From positions 1 to 64,000 of the forward strand of contig NZ_JACHGP010000030.1 of assembly GCF_014202335.1 (NCBI RefSeq): 64,000 bases of DNA, read 5' to 3'. The notes beneath the pieces were generated by a model. That model worked only from the letters and a program-made list of their open reading frames with translations, searched no databases and was not told where the DNA came from. The first letter of the stretch is position 1. Each line of letters begins with the position of its first letter. Of this stretch, positions 26,427 to 34,895 are shown in pieces. Both the position numbers and the translations under genes were made by a program. The DNA comes from Mycobacterium sp. AZCC_0083. GTDB taxonomy: Bacteria > Actinomycetota > Actinomycetes > Mycobacteriales > Mycobacteriaceae.

Positions 26427-26825
26427 ATGAAGCTCGTATCCATCCGCATCATCACCGCCGACGTGAAGCGTCTCGTCTCGTTCTACGAGCTGGTCACCGG
26501 AGCCGAGGCCGTCTGGGGCAACGAACTGTTCGCCGAGATTCCCTCGCCGGCCGGCACGTTGGCGATCGGTAGCGAGAAGACGGTCCCGCTGTTCGGGATC
26601 GGGTCCGCCGAGCCTGCGGCCAATCGCACCGCCATCATCGAGTTCATCGTCGACGACGTGGACGCGGAGTACGAGCGGCTTCGCGGGCAGCTGTCGGAGG
26701 TGGTGACCGAGCCGACGACGATGCCGTGGGGAAACCGTGCACTGTTGTTCCGCGACCCCGAGGGAAACCTCGTCAACCTATTCACACCCGTCACCGACCA
26801 GGCCCGGGAAAAGTTCGGGGTTTGA
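26427..26825 (+). CDS. VOC (glyoxalase/bleomycin-resistance fold) protein
   Basis: A 132-residue protein with paired beta-alpha-beta-beta-beta motifs: MKLVSIRIITADVKRLVSFY at the N-terminus and IIEFIVDDVDAEYERLR, then GNRALLFRDPEGNLVNLFTP, at the C-terminus. The final Asp/Glu-containing strand is typical of the fold. The specific reaction is not deducible. No clear ribosome site is seen; an ATG at 26397 is an alternative start. Confidence 0.75.
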   Translation: MKLVSIRIITADVKRLVSFYELVTGAEAVWGNELFAEIPSPAGTLAIGSEKTVPLFGIGSAEPAANRTAIIEFIVDDVDAEYERLRGQLSEVVTEPTTMPWGNRALLFRDPEGNLVNLFTPVTDQAREKFGV

Positions 26826-26851
26826 TGGCTGTGACGTTCTAGAGTCGAGAG

Positions 26852-27285
26852 ATGGTGTCGGTCCGGCAGTTTCAGGTCACCTTCGATTGCGCATCACCAG
26901 AGCGCGTGGCGCTCTTCTGGTGTGAGGCGCTCGGCTACGTCGTACCCCCTCCGCCGGAGGGGTTCGCCGATTGGGACGAGTTCGAACGCACGTTGCCTGC
27001 TGAAAGCACGGAGCCGCGTACGCGTGCATCGATCCCACGGGCGTGGGGCCACGGCTGTACTTCCAGCGGGTTCCCGAAGGCAAGGTGGTCAAGAATCGAG
27101 CGCATCTCGACGTCAGGGTCGGTACTGGGTTGGCGGGCGCGGAGCGCCTTGCAGCGCTCGAGGCCGAGTGCGCACGTCTCGTCCCGCTCGGTGCGACCCG
27201 CGTCCGGCTATTGCCTGCGGGTGATGGCGAAGAGTCCTGCATCGTGATGCAGGACGTCGAAGGCAACGAGTTCTGCCTGGATTGA
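26852..27285 (+). pseudogene. VOC-family protein broken by a frameshift
   Basis: The first part (VRQFQVTFDCASPERVALFW, then YVVPPPPEGFADWDEFERTL) and the last part (GPRLYFQRVPEGKVVKNR, HLDVRVG, MQDVEGNEFCLD) are halves of one VOC protein in different frames. The switch lies near 27000-27015, before YACIDPTG in the second frame. The phase change fits loss of one base. Restored, the protein would have about 145 residues. It is either a recent pseudogene or a sequencing error. Confidence 0.75.
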
Positions 27286-27612
27286 TCGACGAGATAAGCG
27301 CGACGTTCGGGCTCTGACGGAGACGCGCCGACTGTGGGGGATGTGCACGAGATCCGCGCGATTTTCGTCCGCAAGGCCCACACTCGCCGAACAGAGGTGA
27401 TTTCTCAGAGGAGACGCGTCGACCACGCCGCGTCAGGCCGCCGCCCTGAAGATTCTCAACGCATTTCGCAGTGGCGCCACGAACACCACCCGATCGGACA
27501 CGGCTCGCGATGCGCCGTCGAGCGACGATTGCCCGTGTAGGGTGCCGGTCACAGTTGAATGCATAAGTGATCGACGTCACTACACAGGCAGTCAGGAAGG
27601 CGCGCGGCACCG
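27286..27612. other. Intergenic region upstream of the mycolate methyltransferase
   Basis: No gene is seen in 327 bp. A likely ribosome site (AGGAAGGCG) precedes the ATG at 27613, and TGAATGCATAAG further up could hold a -10 element. Nothing else stands out. Confidence 0.4.
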
Positions 27613-28503
27613 ATGCCCGAGAAACCATCCAACTCGACCAAGTGGCGGCCACACTTCGAGGACATCCAGGCTCACTACGACCTGTCCGACGACTTCTTCG
27701 GGCTGTTCCAGGATCCGAGCCGTACCTATAGCTGCGCCTACTTCGAGCCCGCGGATCTGTCGCTCGAGCAGGCGCAGGTCGCCAAGATCGACCTGAACCT
27801 GGACAAGCTGGACCTCAAGCCCGGCATGACGCTGCTCGACATCGGCTGCGGCTGGGGCGCCACCATGAAGCGGGCGGTTGAGAAGTACGACGTCAACGTC
27901 ATCGGCCTGACGCTGTCCAAGAACCAGCGGGCCTACACCACCGCGCTGCTCGACCAGCACGCCGGCGACCGCACGTGCGAAGTGCTCCTACAGGGCTGGG
28001 AACAGTTCCATCGTCCGGTCGACCGGATCGTGTCCATCGAGGCGTTCGAACACTTCGGTTTCGAGCGCTACGACGACTTCTTCAAGAACTGCTTCAGCAT
28101 CATGCCCGACGACGGACGCATGACGATCCAGAGCACCACCAGCTACCACCCCTACGAAATGGCCGAGCGCGGAACGCCAATTACGTTCGAGGGCTTGCGA
28201 TTCGTCAAGTTCATCCTCACCGAGATCTTCCCCGGCGGTCGGATTCCCACCGCCACGATGATGCAGGAGCACGGCGAGAAGGCCGGATTCACCGTCCCCG
28301 AGGTGCTTTCGCTGCGCCCGCACTACATCAAGACGTTGCGCATCTGGGGCGACGCTCTGGAAGCCAACAGGGACGAGGCCATCGCGATCCAGTCCGTCGA
28401 GGTCTACGACCGCTACATGAAGTACCTCAGGGGCTGCGAGGGAATGTTCACCAATCAGTACTGCGACGTCAATCTCGTCACGTACCTGAAGTCCGCTGCG
28501 TAG
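27613..28503 (+). CDS. Mycolic acid (cyclopropane-type) methyltransferase
   Basis: A 296-residue SAM-dependent enzyme of the CmaA/MmaA/PcaA family. The motifs are YDLSDDFFGLFQDPSRTYSC, the SAM loop LLDIGCGWG, GLTLSKNQ, EAFEHFG and the C-terminal YIKTLRIWGDALEANRDEAI with YMKYLRGCEGMF. These enzymes modify double bonds of meromycolate chains on acyl carrier protein. The usual SIGAFEHFG reads SIEAFEHFG here, a change next to the active site. Which mycolate modification it makes (cyclopropane, methoxy, keto) cannot be decided from sequence alone. Confidence 0.9.
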   Translation: MPEKPSNSTKWRPHFEDIQAHYDLSDDFFGLFQDPSRTYSCAYFEPADLSLEQAQVAKIDLNLDKLDLKPGMTLLDIGCGWGATMKRAVEKYDVNVIGLTLSKNQRAYTTALLDQHAGDRTCEVLLQGWEQFHRPVDRIVSIEAFEHFGFERYDDFFKNCFSIMPDDGRMTIQSTTSYHPYEMAERGTPITFEGLRFVKFILTEIFPGGRIPTATMMQEHGEKAGFTVPEVLSLRPHYIKTLRIWGDALEANRDEAIAIQSVEVYDRYMKYLRGCEGMFTNQYCDVNLVTYLKSAA

Positions 28504-28682
28504 CTAACGCCGAAGGCCGCCCAAACCCGATATCCCGGGCTAACCGGCTAAGCGTTCTTTGGCGGTTTGGAGTGGTCGGCCCGCCGACCTCGGGGATGAT
28601 TATCGACGGGCCGATCCATGCACAAGAACGCATATCTCAGGTCGGTTTCATCCCGCTGCCGAGTGTGGCGTAGCGCACGTCG

Positions 28683-29375
28683 CTACGGGACGACGGCGAT
28701 CTCGTCGCTCAGCCTGTAACCGGGTGCCAACGGCAGGGTGTCGCCGCTCCAGAACTTGCCGGGGTCGAACCAGTTGGACGACTTGTCCGTCGCGAGCAGA
28801 CCCATCTCGTCGTAGGTGACGGCCACCGTCTCGGCACAGTAGGCGGTTTCCAGTCCGACGCTGTTGCGCTCGGCCTTCTTGCGCTCTGCCGCTGCTCGAG
28901 CCCTGCGGTCCAGCAACGGGATTCCCTTCACCCAGTCAACCGTCGTCGGAACGCGGCCCCGGAACCACCGTGCGGTCACGCCCGCGGTGGTGGGGAACGG
29001 TGTGCCGTCCAGCCGGGCGATGACCCGCAGCATGCGGTCCTCTTGCTCGCGGGTGGCGTACGGAGTCAGCTGACGCAGCCAGCACCGCTGCTCGTATTTG
29101 TCGAGCCACTGCTCGATGGCCTGGCGGGCGTCGTTGAGCTGCACGCCGCGGTGCGTGGAGCCGGTCCACATGTCGATCAGAGTGTGGCCGAGTTCGGCGT
29201 GCCAGATCAACGGGGGCATGTCGTCGATCGCGACCGTCATCCCGACGTGGTTGACCGGACTGTTCGTCAACGACTGGATCGCCCGGTCGGGCCCCGAGTG
29301 CCCCCGAAATAGCCAGATATCGCCGGTACGGGTCTCGTCCAGCGCGCGGTCCAGGGACACCGTGCTTTCCTTCAC
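28683..29375 (-). CDS. YiiX/YebB-like permuted papain-fold (NlpC/P60 clan) protein
   Basis: A 230-residue protein with GTG start. The order of catalytic residues is that of the permuted family: GDIWLFRG and VNHVGMTVAID (catalytic His) come first, and the Cys comes late in ETAYCAETVAVTY. Relatives act as cysteine peptidases, amidases or lipid hydrolases. No signal peptide is present. It is divergent from a small membrane protein. Confidence 0.65.
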   Translation of the reverse strand: MKESTVSLDRALDETRTGDIWLFRGHSGPDRAIQSLTNSPVNHVGMTVAIDDMPPLIWHAELGHTLIDMWTGSTHRGVQLNDARQAIEQWLDKYEQRCWLRQLTPYATREQEDRMLRVIARLDGTPFPTTAGVTARWFRGRVPTTVDWVKGIPLLDRRARAAAERKKAERNSVGLETAYCAETVAVTYDEMGLLATDKSSNWFDPGKFWSGDTLPLAPGYRLSDEIAVVP

Positions 29376-29401
29376 CAGGGCAGCTTAGGCAGACTTTGCC
29401 C

Positions 29402-29572
29402 ATGCGAGGCATATGGAAGTTGATTGGACTGGCTGGTGTCGCCGGCGTGGTGGCAGGTGGAGTGCTGGTGGCGCGTGATCAGCGCAAGCGAAAGTCGTAC
29501 ACGTCCGACGACATCCGAGCCCGGCTGCACCAGCGGGCGGCCGAGGCGGGAATCACCGAGAGCGGGTCATAG
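29402..29572 (+). CDS. Small single-pass membrane protein, 56 residues
   Basis: The ATG at 29402 opens a short frame: an N-terminal hydrophobic segment (IGLAGVAGVVAGGVLVA) followed by a basic stretch (RDQRKRK) and an acidic-basic tail (SDDIRARLHQRAAEAGI). The tail is typical of a soluble helix. It overlaps the stop of the converging adenylate cyclase gene by six bases. Function unknown. Confidence 0.6.
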   Translation: MRGIWKLIGLAGVAGVVAGGVLVARDQRKRKSYTSDDIRARLHQRAAEAGITESGS

Positions 29573-30352
29573 CGCCAGCGCGTACAGCCGGTGGGTGCCG
29601 CTGAAACCCTTCAGCTCGACGTCGCGGCCGTCGTCGTACGCGATGCCGTTCTCGTCGCCGATGGCGTCGCGGACCGGCTCGCTGACGAGGACCTCGCCGC
29701 CGGTGGCCGAGGCGGCGACCCGCGCGGCCATTGCCACGTTGCGGCCGAACAAGTCGTCGCCGCGGCGCACCGACTTGCCGACGTGGATGCCGATCCTGAC
29801 GCGAATCCCGTCCGGCCGCTTGAGGAGTTCGCGCTGAACGTCGATGCCGCAGCGCGCCGCTTCCTCGGGTTGCGCGAAGGCGATCATGAACCCGTCGCCC
29901 TGACTCTTGACCACGTGGCCGGCATGCCGCTTCACGTGGCGGCTGACCATCTTGTCGTGTCGGTCGATCAGCCTGACCCACGCGCGGTCGCCGATCCGTT
30001 CGTTGAGCGCCGTTGACTGCTCGATGTCGGAGAACAGGATGGCGACGCGTCCGCTCGGGGCAAGCCGGGCCAGGTCGGGGCGCTGCACCTCCGCCCAGTC
30101 GGCGAGGTCCTCGATCGACGAGCGGACCGCCGCGCCCAACCCCTCCTTGCGCAGGATGTTGGCGGTCTGCCACATGTTCTTGACGGCCTCCCGGCCGCCG
30201 GACAGCAAGTTGGCCCGGGTGTCGACGCGACGGCGAAGTTCGGCCAACTGCCGTTGGTCGCGGGTCAGCCGCGACCACAGGCCGACGATTGCGACGGCTT
30301 CGACCACGGCGATGGCGCCGAGCACGTAGACCGCGATCATGGTTCCCGTCAC
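29567..30352 (-). CDS. Membrane-anchored class III adenylate cyclase
   Basis: A 261-residue protein: one N-terminal helix (MIAVYVLGAIAVVEAVAIVG), a short linker and a class III cyclase domain. Metal-binding Asp residues are in LFSDIEQST and QGDGFM. The adenine-selecting Lys (VVKSQGDG) and Asp (DDLFG) are present, pointing to ATP as substrate. The usual V-N-x-x-x-R of the catalytic helix reads VAMAAR, with an Asn two positions earlier (RNVAMAAR). Its 5' end lies beside the start of the rightward CrtC-like gene. Confidence 0.85.
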   Translation of the reverse strand: MTGTMIAVYVLGAIAVVEAVAIVGLWSRLTRDQRQLAELRRRVDTRANLLSGGREAVKNMWQTANILRKEGLGAAVRSSIEDLADWAEVQRPDLARLAPSGRVAILFSDIEQSTALNERIGDRAWVRLIDRHDKMVSRHVKRHAGHVVKSQGDGFMIAFAQPEEAARCGIDVQRELLKRPDGIRVRIGIHVGKSVRRGDDLFGRNVAMAARVAASATGGEVLVSEPVRDAIGDENGIAYDDGRDVELKGFSGTHRLYALAL

Positions 30353-30380
30353 CGCTCAAGTATTGGATGCTGAAGCCGTG

Positions 30381-31343
30381 ATGCCGGTGAAGACCCCCTA
30401 TTACGAAAGCCGTTTCGTCAGGGCCAACCACCCCGACCAGCCGTTGGCGCTGTGGTTGCGGGAGACGTTGCTCCTTCCGACGGTCGGCGCGCCGGTGGCC
30501 GAGGTGTGGGTGATGGTCTTCGATCCGGACGGTGCCGGGAATCGGGCGCTCAAGGTCGGGTATCCGATTGGCAGCTCCGACTACCGCTATGAGACCGGCG
30601 CCAGTACCTGGACCGCACGGATCGGCGACACGACGATCGACGACGAGTCCGCCCGCGGCGCCATCACCGGCGCCGGGCGTTCCGCAGCGTGGGACCTGAG
30701 CATCGCCCCCGGCGACCAGCCGCCCGTGAAGCTGCTGACCGAGCGCGGATACCGCGCACCGTTCCCCACCGCCAAGACGATGGTCCGGCATCCGCTCGCG
30801 ACGTTCGACGGGCAGGTGGAATTCGACGGTGCCCGGCTGGGCCTGCAGCACTGGGTCGGCAGCGTCAATCACAACTGGGGCAGGCGTCACACGCCGGCCT
30901 ATGCGTTCGGCCAGGTGTGCGGTTTCGACGGTGCGCCCGACGCAAGCCTGGAGATCGTCACCGCGCACGCCGCCGTCGGGCCCATCTCGCTCCTGGCCGC
31001 GACGCTGTTCGTATTGCGCCTCGGCGGACGCGAATTCGCCGTCCGGTCGATTCCCGGCGCCCGTCGCACTCATGGGCGCTACCGGCCGTTCTCCTGGTCG
31101 TTCGGGGGACGGGTCGGGGACGTGACGATGGAGGGCGAGATCACCGCCGAACCATCCGACGTCATCGGGTTGACGTACTTCGACACCGGCGGCGCGACGA
31201 AGTACTGCTACAACTCCGCACTCGCCACGTGTCGAATCAGGTTGTCGGGAACGGGTTTCACTGACGAACTCGTCGCCTCGCGCCGGGCGATGTTCGAAAT
31301 CCTGTTGCCCGAGCCGCACGTGGCGGTGCCGCTGCTGGCCTAG
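30381..31343 (+). CDS. CrtC/AttH lipocalin-like protein (hydroxyneurosporene synthase-like)
   Basis: A 320-residue, mostly beta-strand protein: YESRFVRANHPDQPLALWLR, EVWVMVFD near the N-terminus, HWVGSVNHNWGRRHTPAYAF in the middle and GGATKYCYNSAL near the C-terminus. The HNWG stretch is characteristic of the calycin-like CrtC/AttH group. Members hydrate carotenoids or are of unknown role in mycobacteria. An ATG at 30339 would overlap the cyclase start; 30381 begins the conserved part. Confidence 0.6.
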   Translation: MPVKTPYYESRFVRANHPDQPLALWLRETLLLPTVGAPVAEVWVMVFDPDGAGNRALKVGYPIGSSDYRYETGASTWTARIGDTTIDDESARGAITGAGRSAAWDLSIAPGDQPPVKLLTERGYRAPFPTAKTMVRHPLATFDGQVEFDGARLGLQHWVGSVNHNWGRRHTPAYAFGQVCGFDGAPDASLEIVTAHAAVGPISLLAATLFVLRLGGREFAVRSIPGARRTHGRYRPFSWSFGGRVGDVTMEGEITAEPSDVIGLTYFDTGGATKYCYNSALATCRIRLSGTGFTDELVASRRAMFEILLPEPHVAVPLLA

Positions 31344-31450
31344 TCTTCGTCCTCGTCGGCGAGCTCGATGAGCATGCATTCGGGGTGATCTTCTGTGCAA
31401 AGGCCGGGCGTTTGCTTACTCGGGGCACGTTCCAGGTCTAAGGAGGTGCG
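31344..31450 (-). pseudogene. Possible 3' fragment of a small gene
   Basis: On the minus strand a short open frame ends LDLERAPSKQTPGL then CTEDHPECMLIELADEDED before a stop. The acidic end and paired Cys/His residues look like a real C-terminus, but no start codon is available upstream in that frame because it runs into the gene at 31452. It may be the tail of a gene cut by insertion of the adjacent AT-richer segment. Low confidence. Confidence 0.3.
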
Positions 31451-31451
31451 C

Positions 31452-32108
31452 TTACGTCCCGTAGCTGAGCGCGGTTCCGGCCGCCGAGATGACGAGGCCG
31501 AAGATCGCCCATCGGAGATCTAGCACCTGCGCTCTGTCGACCTGGTCAAACCTTTTCCCGATCCAAGATCGCGTTTCAGCACGTACTTCCCCGAACGACC
31601 GGTCAAGCACTGCAAGCCTTTCGCCCATTTGCGGGAGCTGCTTGGCGAGGTTGTTCGCAAACACAGCTAAGCGCTCGACTTGTTGCTCGACCGGAATTTG
31701 TGGATCAACGGCAAATACCTCAACTCCAACTACGGAGCCAGCTAGTTCGGCCACATCAGTTCGCAAGCCAATGCGATGGCGCAGTTCATCTTGAAACTTC
31801 TTAAATTCTTCCCCTGTCAGCAAAAGGCCAAGAACAACCGCCCAAAAGACTGCTTTTGCGAGAGCGAGGCCATAGCTCGCCCGTGTGTATGTGCTCGCCA
31901 GTCCGCCAGCGGTCACAAGTGCGCCAACAAGCTGGACAATTGTCGCCCAGTCCTTCCGCGCAGGCTCGCCGAGCCAGTTCCATACCTGTGGCCAGAAGTC
32001 CAAGTAGTAGCGCAGAAGTAGAGCGCTGGCGAGCGCAAAGATTATGCCGAACACAGCACCGAGAAGCTTTTGCACGCTGCATATGCTGCCAGGTCGCGGG
32101 GATGGCAT
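31452..32108 (-). CDS. Membrane protein of unknown function in an AT-richer islet
   Basis: A 218-residue protein with several predicted helices: LLGAVFGIIFALASALLL near the start, IVQLVGALVTAGGLAST, AKAVFWAVVLGLLL, and a last one at the C-terminus (WAIFGLVISAAGTALSYGT). The middle is a soluble, coiled segment (VEQQVERLAVFANNLAKQL, MGERLAVLDRSF). Codon use is clearly less GC-rich than in flanking genes, a sign of recent acquisition. The start at 32108 is chosen among several Met codons without a clear ribosome site. Not recognised. Confidence 0.55.
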   Translation of the reverse strand: MPSPRPGSICSVQKLLGAVFGIIFALASALLLRYYLDFWPQVWNWLGEPARKDWATIVQLVGALVTAGGLASTYTRASYGLALAKAVFWAVVLGLLLTGEEFKKFQDELRHRIGLRTDVAELAGSVVGVEVFAVDPQIPVEQQVERLAVFANNLAKQLPQMGERLAVLDRSFGEVRAETRSWIGKRFDQVDRAQVLDLRWAIFGLVISAAGTALSYGT

Positions 32109-32331
32109 GGACGACTTCAACAGGAAGTTCGCGAAGGTGTTCAAGCAGAACGAACGAGCGATACCAGATGTCATTCTTCGACTGAGCCCAACTCTGCGTG
32201 TCACAAACCGTCGCGCTCTGACAGCTCAAACCAAAGTGACACAAGGGGTTGAGCGGCATCGCGAACGTGCGCAGACTGCCGAATTTCCGCGGCGCGTCGG
32301 GCGCAGACACGCACGCTCGCGCAAGCTGGGC

Positions 32332-32700
32332 TTAGCCGAATGCGGCCGTGACCGTCGCCATGTCGAAGTAGTCCCGCCACGCGGCGATCTGGCCGTCGCG
32401 CACTTCGAACACGCCCATCACCGGCAGAGCGATCTCGCCGCCGTCCTTGCGTCGCATGGTGTCGGTGCGCTCGTTCATCACCAGATCGCCGTGGCTGATC
32501 TGACGATGCACGGCGAAGTCGATGCCGTCGAACGCGGCAAGGAAGCCGGCGATGAACTCCTTGATGGCCTCGCGGCCCTCGGCGGGTGGCATCGGGATGT
32601 TGTGGTAAACGGCGTCTTCGGTGAATCGTCCAGTGATCTCTTCGAGGTTCGGTGTGGACCACAGCTTGCAGAACTCGGTGACTACGTCGTCAGGCGTCAT
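32332..32700 (-). CDS. Limonene-1,2-epoxide-hydrolase-like protein
   Basis: A 122-residue protein starting at MTPDDVVTEF. The catalytic triad of the LEH fold is visible: Arg and Asp in MNERTDTM and a second Asp in WRDYFDMA. The shape MGVFEVRDGQIAAWRDYFD matches mycobacterial EphG-like enzymes that open epoxides with water. It ends the TetR - glycosyltransferase - c-subunit-like gene cluster. Confidence 0.75.
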   Translation of the reverse strand: MTPDDVVTEFCKLWSTPNLEEITGRFTEDAVYHNIPMPPAEGREAIKEFIAGFLAAFDGIDFAVHRQISHGDLVMNERTDTMRRKDGGEIALPVMGVFEVRDGQIAAWRDYFDMATVTAAFG

Positions 32701-32751
32701 GCCTTGATGAAACGCAGCCAGGCGAGCTAATGCAAGCCCTGCCGTCCGCAC

Positions 32752-33000
32752 TCAAGATCCAGGTGTGGCGAACACGAACAGGGCCATGAAGGCGACGTTG
32801 ATGAAGAAGGTCGCTTCGACCAGGCTGACGGTGATGAAGAACGGTGTGTACAGCCGCGAGAGCGACTCGGGTTGACGGGCGACTCCGGCGATGAGTTGCG
32901 CGCCGGCCATGCCGTCGCCGACACCGGCGCCGATGGCTCCACCGGCCAGGACGATCGCGCCAGCCAGTAGCGCATTTCCCATGAGTGCATCAGTGGCCAT
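32752..33000 (-). CDS. ATP synthase c-subunit-like protein (AtpE paralogue) outside an atp operon
   Basis: An 82-residue two-helix hairpin matching mycobacterial AtpE over its whole length: GGAIGAGVGDG, the polar loop GVARQPESLSRLYTPF and helix 2 ITVSLVEATFFINVAFMALF. The ion-carrying Glu is present at residue 62 (Glu61 in M. tuberculosis) and Asp29 corresponds to Asp28. A strong AGGAGG precedes the ATG. No other atp gene is nearby; the gene follows a glycosyltransferase by nine bases. The position equivalent to Ala63, part of the bedaquiline site, is Thr. It could join the F1Fo c-ring or serve another membrane role. Confidence 0.85.
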   Translation of the reverse strand: MATDALMGNALLAGAIVLAGGAIGAGVGDGMAGAQLIAGVARQPESLSRLYTPFFITVSLVEATFFINVAFMALFVFATPGS

Positions 33001-33009
33001 GGCAGCCTC

Positions 33010-34260
33010 CTAGTGGGTGGATTGGTGGAGCAGGTTCTCGACGGTGGCGACCACCCGTGCGGCGCCGTCTTCGTCGGCGATGCGAACGGCGAGTTGTCGT
33101 GCCGTGTCACGGAGTTGGCTGTCGGTGACCGCCGCGCGGATGGCGTCGGCGAGCCTGTCGGCGGTCAATTTGCGTTGGGCGATCGGTGCGGCGCTGGCGC
33201 CGAGTTCGTGTAGCCGCCGGGCCCAGAAGGGTTGATCACCAGCGGGTCCTGGCAGGGGGATCGTAGGGAGGCCTGCGCGCAGGGTGGCGGCGGTGGTCCC
33301 TGCGCCGCAGTGATGTGCCACGGCGGCCATTCGAGGGAAGAGCCAGTCGTGGGGTGCTTCGCCGATCGTGAGGACGTCGTCACCGGATACGTCGAGACCG
33401 GCCCAACCGGATTGAACGACACCGCGCATACCCGCCTGCCGCAGCCCATCGGCAATGATGTCGGCGAGTCGTTCTGCACGACGTTCGGTGACCACGGTGC
33501 TGCCGAAGCCGATGAACACCGGCGCAGAGCCCGCGGCCAGGAAATCGATCAGCGCTTGCGGTGGCTGCCATCCAGCTGTCGGTGCCTGCCGCCAATATCC
33601 GACGACCTCTAGGTTGGCCCGCCAATCGGCGGGACGCGGCAGGACGATGGGCGAATAGCCGTGCAGGATCGGCCAGTTCGCGCCTGAGCGTTGGCGTCGA
33701 AGCGCACGCGTGGAGAGTTTCGGCAGTCCGAGGTCGCGGCGGAACCCGGCGACGACCCCGCCGTACAGACGGTCGATGATCCACGCACTAGCATTGGCGG
33801 CCAGACGATTGCCTCGGGTACCAGCCGACCAGGCGCCGAGCACGGTCGGCGGGTAGGCGGCGGTGGCCGAAAGCGGTTGCATTCGCACGCCGACCGAGGG
33901 GATTCCCATCGCTTCGGCGAGGGGATGGCCAGCCAACTCCGACAAGGGCGGGAGCAACAGAACGTCGGCGGGCACGTCGTGCAGTGCATTCAGAATCGAC
34001 TGGCCGGTGTCCCGCACCCCCCGGGGCGTGAACATCGCCGCGAGGGCCGCTCTCGGGCTGACGTCGGCGTTTTCGGCGCCCGGGGTGAAGTCGGCGGGCA
34101 GTTCGCGAAAGTCCAACCCGCACCCGGTGATCAGGTCGGCGAATGGCGTGTACGCGGCCACCACGACCCGGTTTCCGGCCTCCCGCAGCGCCACCCCGAC
34201 GCCCGTGAGAGGGGCGACGTCCCCACGGCTGCCGATCGCGGCGATCGCAACGGTGCTCAT
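33010..34260 (-). CDS. GT1-family (UGT/macrolide-type) glycosyltransferase
   Basis: A 416-residue GT-B enzyme. The N-terminus IAAIGSRGDVAPLTGVGVAL is the acceptor-side motif of mycobacterial sterol/lipid glycosyltransferases. The C-terminal donor-sugar motif is HHCGAGTTAATLRAGLPTI followed by PLPGPAGDQPFWA. It transfers a sugar from a nucleotide donor to a hydrophobic acceptor, perhaps a lipid or a xenobiotic. It starts inside the TetR stop codon (ATGA overlap), so it is translated with the regulator. Confidence 0.85.
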   Translation of the reverse strand: MSTVAIAAIGSRGDVAPLTGVGVALREAGNRVVVAAYTPFADLITGCGLDFRELPADFTPGAENADVSPRAALAAMFTPRGVRDTGQSILNALHDVPADVLLLPPLSELAGHPLAEAMGIPSVGVRMQPLSATAAYPPTVLGAWSAGTRGNRLAANASAWIIDRLYGGVVAGFRRDLGLPKLSTRALRRQRSGANWPILHGYSPIVLPRPADWRANLEVVGYWRQAPTAGWQPPQALIDFLAAGSAPVFIGFGSTVVTERRAERLADIIADGLRQAGMRGVVQSGWAGLDVSGDDVLTIGEAPHDWLFPRMAAVAHHCGAGTTAATLRAGLPTIPLPGPAGDQPFWARRLHELGASAAPIAQRKLTADRLADAIRAAVTDSQLRDTARQLAVRIADEDGAARVVATVENLLHQSTH

Positions 34261-34886
34261 CGCGTACTCCCGACGGCCCGACCGAAGATCTCGACCAGGT
34301 CTTCGCCGTAACCCCTTGCGTTGTAATCGGGTTCACGCAGAATCTTCTCCACCACGGCGTTGATGGCGCCGCGAAGCGCGATCGCCATCGACTCGACGGG
34401 AAAATCGCCGAACTCGCCGTCGCGCTGGCCGGCCTGCAAGATCGCCGTGGGATCCAGCACGGCCAACTGCTCGGCAATCTCGGGACTGAGGCCCAGCTCA
34501 TCGAACCGGCGCCCGTCGCTGGGTTGATAACTCGTTCCGAGGGAGGCCAGCGCCTTCAGCGCGACGCGATGGGTGCCGAAGTACTTGATGGTGGAGCGGA
34601 TGAAGGCGTTGAGCTTGTCCGCCGCGTTGGCTTCGGCGTCGAGGGCTGGGACGAGGACCGCGAGCATTGAGCGGTACATCTGCTCGACGATCGCTTCCAC
34701 CAGATTGTCTTTGTTGCCGAAGTGGTACAGCACCGCGCTCATCGCGATCCCGACGCGGTCGGCGATCTTGCGAATCGACGCCTGCGCGAAGCCGACCTCG
34801 GCGATCACCTCGATCGCACAACCGACGATCTGCGCCTTGCGCGCCGTCCGGGTGAATGACTCCGGCGGGTTGTCCTTCAATCGCAT
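34257..34886 (-). CDS. TetR-family repressor
   Basis: A 209-residue regulator with N-terminal HTH (AQASIRKIADRVGIAMSAVLYHFGNKDNLVEAI) and a variable ligand-binding C-terminal domain. The first gene of a four-gene leftward operon. Three palindromes built on GATCT/AGATC lie directly upstream (34896-34951), so it is probably autoregulated and controls the glycosyltransferase, c-subunit-like and epoxide-hydrolase-like genes. Confidence 0.9.
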   Translation of the reverse strand: MRLKDNPPESFTRTARKAQIVGCAIEVIAEVGFAQASIRKIADRVGIAMSAVLYHFGNKDNLVEAIVEQMYRSMLAVLVPALDAEANAADKLNAFIRSTIKYFGTHRVALKALASLGTSYQPSDGRRFDELGLSPEIAEQLAVLDPTAILQAGQRDGEFGDFPVESMAIALRGAINAVVEKILREPDYNARGYGEDLVEIFGRAVGSTR

Positions 34887-34895
34887 GACCCAACG

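Noticed and set aside
4000..27000. An insertion sequence or prophage behind the rearrangements
   Set aside because: No transposase, integrase or clear terminal repeats with target duplication were found; only breakpoints are visible.
29553..31400. A 615-codon leftward frame across the cyclase and CrtC-like genes
   Set aside because: Overlaps two recognisable genes in other frames and is Arg-rich without motifs.
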